Positions 63,124 to 64,000 of a stretch of 64,000 nt of DNA are shown here, piece by piece. The notes under the pieces were generated by a model that worked only from the letters and a program-made list of their open reading frames with translations, was not told the origin of the DNA and searched no databases. The first letter of the stretch is position 1; each line of letters starts with the position of its first letter. The position numbers were made by a program, and so were the translations under genes. Source of the DNA: Cetobacterium somerae (GTDB lineage: Bacteria; Fusobacteriota; Fusobacteriia; Fusobacteriales; Fusobacteriaceae); the NCBI RefSeq assembly GCF_022430525.1, contig NZ_CP092519.1, forward strand, positions 248,001-312,000. The letters are read 5' to 3'.

Positions 63124-64000
63124 CTATAAATTTCCTTCTAAAATAGTTATAAATTCATCTTTAGTAAAGTTAAGTGGTATTTCGCTACCAGTAATAGAGT
63201 TTAAAATTTTATCAATAATCTCCTCTTTTTTCTCAAGGTATTCATTTTTAACAACAATCTCTTTAAGAGTAGTTGGAAGATTAATCTCTTTATAGAAGTT
63301 TAAAAGATTATTAAGTTCTTCATGATTACCTTCAAGTTGTAATTGAATTAATATACCAAAAGCTACCACTTCTCCATGTAGATGCTCCTCTTCAACTCTT
63401 TTAATTTTAGTTAAAGCATCGAAAATAGCATGGGCAAGTGCTCCATTGTATTTAAAGTCAATAAGATTTGAAACAATACCAGTTGTTACAAGAATAACTC
63501 CAGCAACTTCTTTAAAATCAACATCTACTATTGATGTAGAAAGAGCATGTTTTCCATAATTTAACATTGTTTCTTTACAAAGATGACTTAGCTTTTCTCC
63601 CATAGTAGTATTAAAATTTAATCTTTTTCCACGAGCTTTTAAATTCATTTCGTAATATTTAGCTAAAGTATCTCCTATTCCAGCCCATAAGTATTTTTTA
63701 GGGGCAGCAATTAAAGTATCTAAATTTATGAACGTTTTGTGAGGTGGTCTTTTTAAAAAGTATAACTCTTGAAACACATGATTTTCCTCATACATTACTG
63801 AAATATATGAAACTGCAGCACATGTAGAAGCAATGGTAGGAATAGTAAAAAGTGGTATATTTAATTTATCCATCATAACTTTTGAAGCATCGATAGATTT
63901 TCCGCCACCAATACCAAGAATCAAATCATAAGTATTATCATTTAAATTATCCAAAGTTGAGTTAACAATAGAGTGACAACACTCATTACCATAATGAACT
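63124..64000 (-). CDS. GldA/YbdH-like metal-dependent dehydrogenase (5' end beyond window)
   Basis: The frame stays open from 63124 to the right edge, so the gene is cut. The visible 292 residues belong to the iron-containing alcohol/glycerol dehydrogenase family: GIGGGKSIDASK (NAD site), TIPTIASTCAAVS, IGDTLAKYYE (Asp metal ligand), ALAHAIFDAL and LHGEVVAFG (two His ligands). The order with an aminotransferase matches ybdH-ybdL. It may reduce a 2-keto acid. A TTG at 63954 is not the true start, since the coding pattern (HYGNECCHSIVNSTL) continues upstream of it. Confidence 0.88.
   Translation of the reverse strand, partial: VHYGNECCHSIVNSTLDNLNDNTYDLILGIGGGKSIDASKVMMDKLNIPLFTIPTIASTCAAVSYISVMYEENHVFQELYFLKRPPHKTFINLDTLIAAPKKYLWAGIGDTLAKYYEMNLKARGKRLNFNTTMGEKLSHLCKETMLNYGKHALSTSIVDVDFKEVAGVILVTTGIVSNLIDFKYNGALAHAIFDALTKIKRVEEEHLHGEVVAFGILIQLQLEGNHEELNNLLNFYKEINLPTTLKEIVVKNEYLEKKEEIIDKILNSITGSEIPLNFTKDEFITILEGNL

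Noticed and set aside
1-64000. tRNA genes, IS elements, transposases and integrases
   Set aside because: None was recognised on either strand; no transposase or integrase motifs appear among the proteins.

Overview
The window comes from a very AT-rich Gram-negative anaerobe and most resembles the Fusobacteriota (Cetobacterium, Fusobacterium, Ilyobacter type). The reasons are the low GC, outer-membrane autotransporters and a MipA/OmpV-type barrel next to Firmicute-like PTS, PRD and LacI regulators, cysteine-type sulfatases, and a glycosaminoglycan (GAG) locus like that of Streptobacillus moniliformis. No tRNA, rRNA or core housekeeping gene is visible, so this is an accessory catabolic region. 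A Rep_3-type replication initiator near 51 kb leaves open that the replicon is a megaplasmid or chromid.

Region 1 (1-29.0 kb) is a GAG (chondroitin/dermatan/hyaluronan) utilisation locus. It holds an AraC regulator, a PL8 lyase without signal peptide, a membrane-bound AraC-type regulator, a GH88 unsaturated glucuronyl hydrolase, a pair of LUD-domain genes, a giant autotransporter in operon with a secreted PL8 lyase, a sulfatase, two periplasmic binding proteins around one LplB/YtcP-type permease pair, KduI, KduD, a secreted chondroitinase-ABC-type PL8 lyase and a second sulfatase. The expected flow is: extracytoplasmic lyases make unsaturated (sulfated) oligosaccharides, the ABC importer brings them in, cytoplasmic sulfatases remove sulfate, GH88 splits off the unsaturated uronate, and KduI/KduD convert it toward 2-keto-3-deoxygluconate. 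The importer ATPase, KDG kinase and aldolase, and the sulfatase-maturating enzyme are not in the window. Three promoters of the locus share a 34-bp block ending in their -35 box.

Region 2 (29.1-36.0 kb, minus strand) has a second autotransporter, three small secreted proteins in one operon, a PRD-type regulator and a fourth small secreted protein. The regulator gene and the secreted-protein operon share a 32-bp promoter element.

Region 3 (36.2-50.9 kb) has two tail-to-tail paralogous cassettes, each with a GH35 beta-galactosidase, a binding lipoprotein and two CUT1 permeases. The second also has a sulfatase. Two LacI regulators and a Gfo/Idh/MocA oxidoreductase complete it. Three promoters carry an almost identical palindromic operator (core ATACGTAT), so this looks like one regulon, probably for sulfated beta-galactosides such as keratan sulfate or mucin glycans.

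Region 4 (50.9-64 kb) has the Rep_3-like initiator, a compact operon joining a lactose/cellobiose-type PTS to a glycosylasparaginase and a Sapep/PepV dipeptidase (possibly for GlcNAc-Asn or glycopeptide remnants), an orphan peptide-binding lipoprotein, a sigma factor, a winged-helix protein with a DedA protein, a MipA-like outer-membrane protein, and a minus-strand operon of a metal-dependent dehydrogenase (cut by the window edge), an aminotransferase and an EIIC_2-type membrane protein.

The most unusual single feature is the 1993-residue autotransporter. After a normal-sized autotransporter barrel it continues for about 325 residues with what looks like a second 12-strand, porin-like barrel.
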